From an uncultured Bacteroidales bacterium (GTDB lineage: Bacteria > Bacteroidota > Bacteroidia > Bacteroidales > Porphyromonadaceae): a stretch of DNA of 26,347 nucleotides. The stretch is taken from the NCBI GenBank assembly GCA_902489445.1, contig CABTZX010000024.1:1-26347 (forward strand), given 5' to 3'. Both the position numbers and the translations under genes were made by a program. The notes under the pieces are model-generated. The model had not been told where the DNA came from, made no database searches, and saw only the letters and a program-made list of their open reading frames with translations. Positions 16,856-25,065 of this stretch are shown in pieces; positions within the stretch are counted from its first letter, which is position 1; each line of letters begins with the position of its first letter.

Positions 16856-17190
16856 TTACGATGGAAACAGATCGTTACTCCCATACAAACCCTTCGTTGC
16901 TCCCATACTGTCCGAGCCGTCGTACGATGAGAACGGGGAGACTCTCTCATGCAAACAAATCGTTCCTCCCGTGCCATCCGATCGATTGTACGTTGGCAAC
17001 GTAGCGTCCCTCCCATACAATCGAATCATTGCTCCTCTGCCGTCCGAGCGTTTGTACGTTGGCAACGTAGCGTTCCTCCCATACAATCGGATCATTGCTC
17101 CCATGCCGTCCGAGCGTTCGTACGTTGGCAACGGGGAGACTCTCCCATGCAAACAAATCGTTGCTCCCAAGCTGTCCGAGGGGATGTACG
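16856..17190. repeat. 66-bp tandem repeats, five consecutive copies
   Basis: The (G/T)TACG start of the unit occurs at 16856, 16922, 16988, 17054, 17120 and 17186, each exactly 66 bp apart. Shared blocks are GTACGTTGGCAACG, CTCCCATACAATCG, ATTGCTCC and CCGTCCGAGCG. The two inner copies are most alike; outer ones diverge. Sixty-six is three times the 22-bp period of the array that starts 16 bp after the last copy. The repeat is open in several frames, giving 22-residue peptide repeats, but no frame looks like a real protein. Confidence 0.85.
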
Positions 17191-17205
17191 GAAGTATAGG
17201 GGGAA

Positions 17206-17315
17206 AGTCTATAGAGTATCCGAGAAAAGTCTAGAGAGTTTTCCGAAAAAGTCTAGAGAGTTTTCCAAAAAAGTCTATAGAGTATTTTCAGAAAGTCTCT
17301 AGACTTTTCTCGGAC
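17206..17315. repeat. 22-bp AGTCTATAGAG array, five units
   Basis: AGTCT starts at 17206, 17228, 17250, 17272 and 17294, exactly 22 bp apart. Units read AGTCTA(T/G)AGAG plus a spacer rich in T/C then A, and the last ends with the inverted half (CTAGACTTTTC), closing the array symmetrically. It is preceded by the 66-bp repeats and followed by ACCGTACAACCGATCC, which resembles the 66-bp unit again. It lies between convergent transcription units (glycogen synthase and V-ATPase). Confidence 0.9.
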
Positions 17316-17933
17316 CACACCGTACAACCGATCCGTTACCTCCCATCCTCCGCTCCGATAGTATGTGATGTGGGGCGCACTGGATTGAGGTTGATTAGGC
17401 GGCTGCTCGGGATGGGTGGCGCGGTGGATCAGTGCTGACGGGACGACTGCTCGGAGCAGACGAGGCGATACATTCCCCACGTAGATTCGTTTACTTCGGA
17501 TTTAGCGGTTAGTTACTGCCGTTTAATCGTCGGTAAATTGGCGGTAATTTTGGGAAAATAGGATGGGGAGGAGTTTCGGTAAGGGGTATGGATGTGTGGC
17601 ACATCCCCTTGGTACCTCCATTGGAATATATCGGAATTTATCAGATATTGGAAGGGATCAGAGATAGGTACAAGTACTTAAATAATTGGCTTTCTGAGTC
17701 GGTCAGAGATCATCGGATGTAAACAAAAAGAAAGTTGGAGTAATACATTGCTTCTTATCGGTGGCTAGTGCATAGGGATTCATTGGGATTGGGTATGATA
17801 GCGCAACGAGTGCAGCTCAGTGGAGTAAAGAAGTATATCTGTTGGGAAAAGAATGAGAGAGCATTAGATAAAAAGGATGGGATGTATGTGTTGAAAGTAA
17901 AAAGTAAAGCGATAGGCTCTCTATGCAGAGAAA
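17316..17933. other. Gene-free spacer after the repeat array
   Basis: No credible gene. The stretch holds a GC-rich segment (about 17370-17470), the hairpin at 17581-17610, and a 10-bp-periodic segment at 17621-17655 (TTGGAATATA, TCGGAATTTA, TCAGATATTG) whose ATCGGAAT motif is shared with the inverted-repeat element at 25973-26042. A frame from 17768 runs through the V-ATPase terminator and was discarded. Confidence 0.4.
17581..17610. other. Short hairpin-forming palindrome
   Basis: GGATGTG-TGG-CACATCC is a perfect 7-bp stem with a 3-nt loop. Outer AAGGGG and CCCCTT could extend it with a bulge. No T-tract, and it is far from either flanking stop codon, so it is not an obvious terminator. 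Confidence 0.4.
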
Positions 17934-17966
17934 CAAAAAGGCGACACCCTGCGCGGGCATCGCCTT
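17934..17966 (-). terminator. Rho-independent terminator of the V-ATPase operon
   Basis: On the minus strand AAGGCGA and TCGCCTT close a stem that continues through GCCC/GGGT around a small GCGC-type loop, and is followed by a T-tract (CTTTTTG). It lies 33 bp after the stop of the K subunit gene. Confidence 0.88.
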
Positions 17967-17998
17967 CGATTCAATTCAGTATAGGAATTCTGTTCGCC

Positions 17999-18481
17999 TT
18001 ATGCTACACCAACCCATCCGGGAATGGCTCCGAAAATTAGAATTGCAACAAGTAGGGAAAGAATAGCGTAAAGTTCGGGGAACACCGCCATCACCATAGT
18101 TGCACCAAACACGTTATCGCCATTACCGATGGCCTTGATCCCATTAGCGCAAACCTGCGCCTGGCGAATGGCGGAAATAAGTCCTACAACGCCCAAAGTG
18201 AGGCATGCTCCAAAGATAGCCCATGCAGATACAGCATTGATGCCGTTATTCTGAATAAGGTTACTCACCAAATTAGTGGCCATAAAGAAGCCTACAAAGC
18301 CGTATAGACCTTGTGAACTAGGAAGAGCGGAAAGACCAATGTAAGAACCAAGTCCGCCGGGATTCTTCTTCATTGAGCCTACAGTGGTATTACCGCAAAT
18401 CGTAACCCCGATGGCGGAACCGATACCGGTGAGCGCTACCATAATAGCAATACCCACATAGATAAGAATTTCATTAATCAT
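17999..18481 (-). CDS. ntpK: V-type ATPase subunit K (rotor ring proteolipid)
   Basis: 160 aa, four transmembrane helices made of two hairpins, forming the membrane rotor ring. The ion-carrying Glu is E136 in VFPELYAI (helix 4). In helix 2 the usual partner segment reads LPSSQGLYG (53-61), and Q107 lies 29 residues before E136. In Enterococcus NtpK, sodium is held by L61, T64, Q65, Q110 and E139, with the same 29-residue Q-to-E spacing. Here L53, S56, Q57, Q107 and E136 match, with Ser for Thr. This suggests sodium coupling but does not prove it. Last gene of the operon; AAAGAAAG precedes the ATG. Confidence 0.93.
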   Translation of the reverse strand: MINEILIYVGIAIMVALTGIGSAIGVTICGNTTVGSMKKNPGGLGSYIGLSALPSSQGLYGFVGFFMATNLVSNLIQNNGINAVSAWAIFGACLTLGVVGLISAIRQAQVCANGIKAIGNGDNVFGATMVMAVFPELYAILSLLVAILIFGAIPGWVGVA

Positions 18482-18526
18482 ACTTTCTTTTTGAGTTTGA
18501 TAGGTTTGTATTGTTTTCTTGATTTA

Positions 18527-20350
18527 TTACTTAAGAGGTTTATAGGGAAGTCCACCGCCTTCGAATTCGCTGTTCTTGTAGAACTCAACGAAGGTGAGAC
18601 GAAGCGGATGCACTAAAGAGCTTATCATGCAAAGGCCGAAATTAAGTCCATGCCCGAAGAGCAAGATAATGGCAGCCACAATGAAGTTGACCACAGGCGG
18701 CAACCCACCGGATACGCTCATGGCGAGGTTGTTGAAGACGCCTCCCAATATACCGCCCGTAAGCCCAATGGCAAAAAGACGTATATAGGAAAGAGTATCC
18801 CCCAGTAAGCCTGAAGCTGTATTATAGGTATTCCAAAGTCCCGTGGCAAAATTGAGTACAACGTTCTTTCCAGGAGTGTTGTAAAAGAGCGCAACCAAGA
18901 GCGAAAGCCCCGCAAGCCCATACAGCCCGTAAGTGAGCCACTGTGACAAGGTTATTTTCATCATAGGAAGACCCAAAGCGAGTACTCCTGTAAGTATGAA
19001 CAATCCCCAAGCATAGGTTGCGAGCCCGTACTTAACGCCCTTTTGCTTTGATATTTTATAACCGGCAACAAACTTCCCGAGAATGATCTGAACCAAACCT
19101 AAAACAATGGACAGAGCCATCATATTATCTTGATTCAGGAAATAGTCGTCCCGTACAGATCCTAAGAGATCATCGCCGGCCCAAGGCATCACCATTCCGA
19201 AAATGGTACCCATAAGAGAGCCCACTACAGCAGCCGTACCACCTAACCATTGTAGTAAGCCGCATACGGGACGCACAGATGCTCCCTTCTTTGCTCGCAT
19301 CTTAACGATAGTAGCAGCTACAAAAAGTAGTACTCCGTAGCCTCCATCCCCCAAACATAGGGCAAAGAAGAGCATAAAGAACGGTGCAAAGAGCATAGTT
19401 ATGTCAATCTCACCGTAATTTGGAAGCGAATACATCTTTGTAATGGGTTCGAACAACTTAGCGTACGCGTTATTCTTTAGTTTAACCGGGACGTTGTCGT
19501 CGGCCTCAATACTTAAGCGTTGGAAGTACACTGGCTCGTTTACGAGCTCCCTCTCCAAAGCATCGGCCTGCTTATCGGGAACCCATCCCTCTACGATTTT
19601 CAGAGAAGCGTCCGCTTCGTCCTCAGCTTGAATCAAGGCATTGGAGAAGTCGTATTCCCTATCGATGAATAGTATATATCCCTCCAATAGATAAAGGCGA
19701 TTATCGGCAAAATCCTCAATGGCACGAGTTGTTTTGTCCAATTCGCTTTCAAGAATGGAGAGGCGGGAGTTAAGTTCGTCTAGAGTATATTTGGGTGCTT
19801 TTACCTCTTCTGCTTCAATATGCTGCCCTTTGGGCTCGCCAATAGTCAGAAAGTACGTGTGAGCACGGTACTCATTGATAACTACGGCGTTATATTCCTT
19901 TTCCCAAGATTCGTTGTACGCATTTGTGGGAACGGAATAGAAGCGCACCGGATAGCCGCTTTGCATCAGGGAAGTCAGATCCTCAACGCTGTAATCGCCC
20001 CAAATAGACCAATAGGTTATATCGCGCTTTTGGGCATCAATTTGCTGTTTCAGCTGATCTTCGCGAGCGGTCAGGTCATTTATTTCCCTAATTAGCTCCT
20101 CTCCTTGGTCCTGAGTTTGCACTAAGACAGGTTCTCGGGTCTCAGCCTCCTTTGTTTGGCGCATTTTGATGCGTCGTGCGAGCGTTTCGATCTCTTTCCT
20201 TTTAGCGAGAATACTTTGTAGACTTTCAATCTCCTTTGTACTCTTGCTTTCTTTAATCTGAACTACTCCCAAAGAACGCAATTTGCGAAGGAATTCGGCA
20301 TACTCCTTATGATAGGTCATAAAGAGGTATTTTCTCATCTTCTCAATCAT
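18527..20350 (-). CDS. ntpI: V-type ATPase subunit I (a-like stator)
   Basis: 607 aa. The N-terminal half (to about 310) is soluble and rich in coiled coil (residues 20-110 and 190-230), acting as peripheral stalk anchor. The C-terminal half has seven or eight membrane helices and forms the ion half-channels. Key residues are visible: GDTLSYIRLFAIGL with R524, equivalent to the essential Arg of yeast Vph1 (R735), and HPLRLTFVEFYKN with R584, matching the second conserved Arg. The start overlaps the stop of the D gene in ATGA, so translation is coupled. Confidence 0.93.
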   Translation of the reverse strand: MIEKMRKYLFMTYHKEYAEFLRKLRSLGVVQIKESKSTKEIESLQSILAKRKEIETLARRIKMRQTKEAETREPVLVQTQDQGEELIREINDLTAREDQLKQQIDAQKRDITYWSIWGDYSVEDLTSLMQSGYPVRFYSVPTNAYNESWEKEYNAVVINEYRAHTYFLTIGEPKGQHIEAEEVKAPKYTLDELNSRLSILESELDKTTRAIEDFADNRLYLLEGYILFIDREYDFSNALIQAEDEADASLKIVEGWVPDKQADALERELVNEPVYFQRLSIEADDNVPVKLKNNAYAKLFEPITKMYSLPNYGEIDITMLFAPFFMLFFALCLGDGGYGVLLFVAATIVKMRAKKGASVRPVCGLLQWLGGTAAVVGSLMGTIFGMVMPWAGDDLLGSVRDDYFLNQDNMMALSIVLGLVQIILGKFVAGYKISKQKGVKYGLATYAWGLFILTGVLALGLPMMKITLSQWLTYGLYGLAGLSLLVALFYNTPGKNVVLNFATGLWNTYNTASGLLGDTLSYIRLFAIGLTGGILGGVFNNLAMSVSGGLPPVVNFIVAAIILLFGHGLNFGLCMISSLVHPLRLTFVEFYKNSEFEGGGLPYKPLK

Positions 20351-20964
20351 AGGGAAACCTCCTTCACTTTTTGTTCCTTTAGTTCCAAATTGGTACGCAT
20401 AATCTTTTGAGATGCTTTAGAGAGACTTTCCTCATCCTCCAAGTATCGTTTGATTTTGCGGATTGCGTCCTTATAACCGGGTATTTGAACCTTTTCAAAG
20501 AGGTTGACCTTTTGTGTGGTCTTGCGGCGAGCGTATTCGAGAAACTCAAGCTTAAGTTCAAGGAATTCGGCTTCAATACCCGTTGTAGCGAGTACTTTCA
20601 GCAGATCCAGTCCTTCAGCAAACCACGAGGGTGAATTGAAAAGACTAAATGGTTTAACCTCAAAGTCGATACCGTCTAATACGGGTACTAATACCCCGGC
20701 TACCTTCTTCGTGGATAGGCGAACATCCTGCACAGAGATTAATGAGGTATCAAACTCATTCCATAACCCTACCATGTGCCGGTAGCTACCTATACCCTCC
20801 TCCAATTCAGCCTCAAGTTTCTCTACTTCGCGCTTTGTTTTCTTCACCTCAAGCCGCAGCGCACTCTCTTTACTCTTGATTGTGGGCAATGTACGCTCAC
20901 GCATCTTGAGCTGCTTTTCCTGCTGCTGCAAAGAGGTTTTATTGTATTGAAACTTAATAGCCAT
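20347..20964 (-). CDS. ntpD: V-type ATPase subunit D (central shaft)
   Basis: 205 aa, mostly two long helices expected to form the antiparallel coiled coil that turns inside the A3B3 ring: residues 8-65 (QQQEKQLKMRERTLPTIKSK region) and about 125-205. The conserved KxxLxxLxx..L.KR-type N-terminus is recognisable though divergent. Gap of 32 bp to the B gene; 4-bp overlap with I. No F-subunit gene, its usual partner in the rotor, is seen in the cluster. Confidence 0.88.
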   Translation of the reverse strand: MAIKFQYNKTSLQQQEKQLKMRERTLPTIKSKESALRLEVKKTKREVEKLEAELEEGIGSYRHMVGLWNEFDTSLISVQDVRLSTKKVAGVLVPVLDGIDFEVKPFSLFNSPSWFAEGLDLLKVLATTGIEAEFLELKLEFLEYARRKTTQKVNLFEKVQIPGYKDAIRKIKRYLEDEESLSKASQKIMRTNLELKEQKVKEVSL

Positions 20965-20996
20965 ATAGCAATTGACAATCTAAACGTAATACGGAA

Positions 20997-22358
20997 TTAC
21001 GCTTTAGTTGCAACTTCTTCTTTATGGGTATCCTTTGCTTCACCCTTCCAATAAGTATCAACCAAGGATTGCCTAATATTGACTTCAGAAGGCGTAAAGT
21101 GTTTTGCAAAAAGATCCCATGCAATGTCCAGCATTTCTGTGGTATCAACGTTGACATCGATTGCAAGCAATTGACGTGAATAGTCCGCTGCAAATGCAAG
21201 GGTACGATTATCGTAATCAGTTAGATCAAAACCATTTTCAAGCTTTGTTTGTGCATTGGAAGCATCAGAGAACAAGCGTACAGCTGCATTCATCACCTGA
21301 GGATGATCTTCGCGTGTTTTCTTACCGATCACTTGTTGCTTCAAACGGGACAAAGAGCGGAACGGGTCCACTATCACCTTACCCACATTGGTATCGCGAC
21401 GCAAATAGAGCTGTCCTTCAGTAATATATCCCGTATTATCAGGCACGGCGTGCGTAATGTCTCCACCAGAAAGCGTTGTAACGGCAATAATCGTAATGGA
21501 GCCACCGGTAGGGAATTGAACCGCCTTTTCATAGATCTTTGCCAAATCGGAATAGAGCGAACCAGGCATTGAGTCCTTTGAAGGAATCTGATCCATACGA
21601 TTGGATACGATTGCAAGCGCATCCGCATAGTTGGTCATATCGGTAAGGAGCACCAAAACCTTTTCGTTCTTTTCAACCGCAAAAAACTCAGCAGCGGTCA
21701 AAGCCATATCAGGAATCAGCAGACGTTCAACTGATGGATCTTCCGTTGTGTTGATAAAGCTGACAATACGATCTAACGCACCTGCATTACTGAAGGTGTT
21801 TTTAAAGAACAAATAGTCGTCATTGGTCATACCCATACCACCGAGGATAATCTTATCACTCTTGGCTCGAAGGGCAACCATCGCCATAACTTCGTTAAAC
21901 GGTTGATCCGGATCAGCAAAGAACGGAATCTTTTGACCGGTTACGAGAGTATTGTTCAAGTCGATACCGGCAATACCTGTGGCGATCAACTCACTCGGTT
22001 GCTCACGGCGTACAGGATTCACGCTGGGACCTCCAATTTCAACCTCTTTACCTTCAGGCATCGGACCTCCGTCTATAGGTTCTCCATACGCATTAAAGAA
22101 TCGTCCGGAGAGTTGTTCCCCTACTTTAATTGAAGGAGCCTTACCAAGGAACACAGCTTCCGCGTTTGTAGGAATGCCATCCGTACCAGCGAATACTTGA
22201 AGTGTTACTTCATCCCCGACAATCTTCACTACCTGAGCCAAACGACCATCTATAGTAGCAAGTTCATCGTTACCTACCCCCGTAGCCCGGAGCATACAAG
22301 TTGCCTTAGTTACGTTAGATATTTTGGTGTATACCTTTTTAAGAGCTAATTGTGCCAT
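20997..22358 (-). CDS. ntpB: V-type ATPase subunit B (non-catalytic nucleotide-binding)
   Basis: 453 aa. Alternates with A in the catalytic head. As expected for B, the P-loop is degenerate: GQKIPFFADPDQPFNE at about 141-156 in place of GxxxxGKT. SLSRL at 335-339 carries the arginine finger (R338) that reaches into the A-subunit site. ILGGMGMTNDDYLFFKNTF and PGSLYSDLAKIYE are strong family blocks. Twenty-three bp downstream of A. Confidence 0.95.
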   Translation of the reverse strand: MAQLALKKVYTKISNVTKATCMLRATGVGNDELATIDGRLAQVVKIVGDEVTLQVFAGTDGIPTNAEAVFLGKAPSIKVGEQLSGRFFNAYGEPIDGGPMPEGKEVEIGGPSVNPVRREQPSELIATGIAGIDLNNTLVTGQKIPFFADPDQPFNEVMAMVALRAKSDKIILGGMGMTNDDYLFFKNTFSNAGALDRIVSFINTTEDPSVERLLIPDMALTAAEFFAVEKNEKVLVLLTDMTNYADALAIVSNRMDQIPSKDSMPGSLYSDLAKIYEKAVQFPTGGSITIIAVTTLSGGDITHAVPDNTGYITEGQLYLRRDTNVGKVIVDPFRSLSRLKQQVIGKKTREDHPQVMNAAVRLFSDASNAQTKLENGFDLTDYDNRTLAFAADYSRQLLAIDVNVDTTEMLDIAWDLFAKHFTPSEVNIRQSLVDTYWKGEAKDTHKEEVATKA

Positions 22359-22381
22359 AATTTATTTCGCTTTATCGGGGG

Positions 22382-24142
22382 TTACTTATCGGAGGTCGTT
22401 TTTTCTTCTACCATCTTCCGGACACGTTCCAGATAACCATTGAATTCGGAGCCATTAAATTCCGAGAAGTTCATCTGTTTTAGTTGATTAATCAGTTCAC
22501 GGAAGAAGTGCATTACTTCGTTGAAGTCTTCAAAGGAGAAGTCTCTGCGGCAGATATCCATTACCAATTTGAGCATATACTCCTGACGTTCCAGGGGACA
22601 GTTGCGGTCGATTTCGTCAAAGGCATCCTGCTGGAGGATAACGAAGTCAATCAATTCACTCTTCCAATAAGTGGTATGGTATTCAACGGGTACGCCGTCA
22701 TCACCGAGAATGTTAATCTGTTCGGCAATTTCCTTCCCTTGATGCAAGCGCATTTTGGCTTCATTTACCATATCCAACCAATCCGATGAAATACGTTCGC
22801 TTACGTACTTTTCAAATTCGGGATACTCAAGATATTTTGAGTAGCTGTCGATGGGGTTAACTGCCGGGTAGCGTTTGCGGTCAGCACGAAGTTGCTCCAA
22901 TGCATAAAAGCAACGAGCTACCTTTTTGGTGTTTTCGGTAACCGGTTCCTTGAGGTTCCCCCCTGCCGGTGATACGGTACCTATAAACGTTACGCTACCG
23001 GGTTTCCCGTTATTCAGTATAACATATCCAGCTCGTGCGTAGAAGTTAGCAACAATCGCGGAGAGGTCCATCGGGAAAGCATCCGGTCCGGGAAGTTCTT
23101 CCAATCGATTAGACATTTCACGCAGTGCCTGAGCCCAACGTGACGTGGAGTCGGCCATCAGTAGTACCCTAAGCCCCATTGAACGATAATATTCCGCGAT
23201 CGTCATCGCGGTATATACAGAAGCTTCACGAGCCGCTACCGGCATGTTGGAAGTATTAGCGATAATGATGGTACGTTCCATCAACTTTCGCCCTGTATGG
23301 GGGTCTTCCAACTCAGGGAACTCAACGAATATTTCTACTACTTCGTTTGCGCGTTCCCCGCAAGCTGCCATAATTACAATATCAGCTTCAGCCTGCTTGG
23401 AAATAGCGTGCTGCAACACGGTTTTTCCCGTACCGAAAGGACCGGGGATAAACCCAGTACCGCCTTCCACTATAGGATTGAGTGTATCGAGCGTGCGAAC
23501 CCCCGTTTCCAATAGTTTGAAGGGACGCGGTTTTTCCTTATAACAAGGAATAGCGCGCTTTACCGGCCAGTGCTGTATCATTGATACGCTACGCTTTGTA
23601 CCATCGGCTCCTTCCAAAACGGCAATTTCGTCTTTAGCCTTGTAGTCGCCTTCGCCTTTGATGCTAACCACCTTGTATGTGCCTTCGAACACAAAAGGCA
23701 CCATTATCTTGTGCGGTTGGTTGTTTTCAGTTACTTCCCCAAGCCACGAAGCAGCCTCAACTCTATCACCGACTTTGGCTAGAGGAATAAAGTGCCAAAC
23801 ACGATCTTCATCAATTGGGGGCGTATAATCTCCTCGTTTAAGGAATACACCTTTCATGGCATCAAGGTCGTTCTGCAAACCGTCGTAATTCTTCGACAGC
23901 ATTCCGGGTCCTAAGGTTACTTCCAGCATATGGTCGGTAAACTCAGCTTCGTCGCCTACGCGCATCCCGCGAGTGCTTTCAAAGACCTGTACATAGACAT
24001 TACTGCCTATAATCTTGATCACCTCGCTCATGAGGCGCGCCCCTCCTACTGTTATGTAGCAGATTTCATTTTGCGCTACAGGACCGTCTACCTCTAATGT
24101 CACAAGGTTAGATACGATGCCCTTTACAACACCTTTTGTCAT
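22382..24142 (-). CDS. ntpA: V-type ATPase subunit A (catalytic)
   Basis: 586 aa, the ATP-hydrolysing (or synthesising) subunit. P-loop GPFGTGKT at 234-241, catalytic Glu in CGERANEV (E261), Walker B region VLLMADSTSRWAQALREMS, and the A-type non-homologous insert between about 110 and 200. VSPAGGNLKEPV is another family block. Thr replaces the common Ala in the P-loop (GTGKT for GAGKT), a conservative change. Starts 8 bp after the DUF2764 gene. Confidence 0.96.
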   Translation of the reverse strand: MTKGVVKGIVSNLVTLEVDGPVAQNEICYITVGGARLMSEVIKIIGSNVYVQVFESTRGMRVGDEAEFTDHMLEVTLGPGMLSKNYDGLQNDLDAMKGVFLKRGDYTPPIDEDRVWHFIPLAKVGDRVEAASWLGEVTENNQPHKIMVPFVFEGTYKVVSIKGEGDYKAKDEIAVLEGADGTKRSVSMIQHWPVKRAIPCYKEKPRPFKLLETGVRTLDTLNPIVEGGTGFIPGPFGTGKTVLQHAISKQAEADIVIMAACGERANEVVEIFVEFPELEDPHTGRKLMERTIIIANTSNMPVAAREASVYTAMTIAEYYRSMGLRVLLMADSTSRWAQALREMSNRLEELPGPDAFPMDLSAIVANFYARAGYVILNNGKPGSVTFIGTVSPAGGNLKEPVTENTKKVARCFYALEQLRADRKRYPAVNPIDSYSKYLEYPEFEKYVSERISSDWLDMVNEAKMRLHQGKEIAEQINILGDDGVPVEYHTTYWKSELIDFVILQQDAFDEIDRNCPLERQEYMLKLVMDICRRDFSFEDFNEVMHFFRELINQLKQMNFSEFNGSEFNGYLERVRKMVEEKTTSDK

Positions 24143-24150
24143 GGGTTATA

Positions 24151-25053
24151 TTACTTCTTTTGATTTCTCTTAAACTCTTCTAACGAACGGTTGCTTTCAC
24201 GCTTCAGCGTTGCTACTATAGAGCGGAATGTTTCTTCTCCGATTTGCTCGTTCAACTCCGTCCACCGTTCTATGATGCACAGTTGCAAATAATAGGCCAG
24301 CAGCGTTTCAATGTCAAATACCTTATCGAATGTTTTGTCTTCTAACCAACGCCATTTGATAAGATCTATCATACGTTCCCGCCTTGTGATATCGCTCTCG
24401 TTCTGAATTGTGGTTAACTCGTTGAGATAACTGATATCTTCTTCCGTAAGTCCGAAAGTTTGCCCTGCGCTTTTGCGTAGTTTTTCCTCTACTTCTCCGT
24501 TACCAACAATGAAATCTCCGGCATTCCAACCAAGCTTTCTACTCGTAAAAGCAGCGAACACATTCTTTATATTGATGTTCAGCTCGCTCCATTCTTCAAC
24601 GAATCGGTTTCCACAATTCATCGCATAGGCATAATAGAAATCGGACAATTTATCTTCCAATCGTTTAGGCCATTCACGACGTGATTCATCCTCATCGTCC
24701 TCACTTTCTTCTTTTTCGATTACAAACTCTTCAAGGAAAGAAATAAAGTATTCGGGCAGAGGGCTCTTTTTAGGTGCCTTTCCTTTCTTTAATTGCTCAA
24801 GGGCGGCCTCTACTTCACTATAAGAAAAGAGACTTGGCTGGTCCTTACTCTCCTTAGCTTTTTCAGCGTCTGTGAGATATTCAATAAGAAAGTGTTGTTC
24901 TTCCTCTATGCGCAAAATGTCCAAGAGATGACTGTCGTGCGCTGTGAGTACCTCCTTCAGCTCGTTCACCAAAAAACGCGAGCTGAAAGGTAGTTTGCGA
25001 TCGTCTACTCCTATATTGGGTAGCCCGGCGATCGTAGCATAGTACTTTGCCAT
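24151..25053 (-). CDS. DUF2764 protein of the V-ATPase operon
   Basis: 300 aa, soluble, charged and largely helical. The opening MAKYYATIAGLPNI and the position between E and A match the conserved uncharacterised gene of the V-ATPase operons of Chlamydia (CT309) and Borrelia (BB0095), annotated DUF2764. A very acidic patch (EEFVIEKEESEDDEDESRRE) lies near residues 109-128. The C-terminal YYLQLCIIERWTELN...FRSIVATLKRES recalls the end of V-ATPase C/d subunits, which dock the ring to the central shaft. Since no C gene is present, I infer a C-like role; not demonstrated. Confidence 0.8.
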   Translation of the reverse strand: MAKYYATIAGLPNIGVDDRKLPFSSRFLVNELKEVLTAHDSHLLDILRIEEEQHFLIEYLTDAEKAKESKDQPSLFSYSEVEAALEQLKKGKAPKKSPLPEYFISFLEEFVIEKEESEDDEDESRREWPKRLEDKLSDFYYAYAMNCGNRFVEEWSELNINIKNVFAAFTSRKLGWNAGDFIVGNGEVEEKLRKSAGQTFGLTEEDISYLNELTTIQNESDITRRERMIDLIKWRWLEDKTFDKVFDIETLLAYYLQLCIIERWTELNEQIGEETFRSIVATLKRESNRSLEEFKRNQKK

Positions 25054-25065
25054 TGCCGTTCTATA

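Noticed and set aside
16949..17302. 117-residue frame with 22-residue repeats
   Set aside because: Product of the 66-bp tandem repeat being stop-free; similar frames exist on both strands, so coding is not supported.
16350..17933. Insertion sequence or transposase remnant
   Set aside because: No frame resembles a transposase and no IS-like terminal ends were found; only non-coding repeats.
17768..18040. 90-residue plus-strand frame
   Set aside because: Runs through the V-ATPase terminator and into the K gene on the other strand; no recognisable protein.
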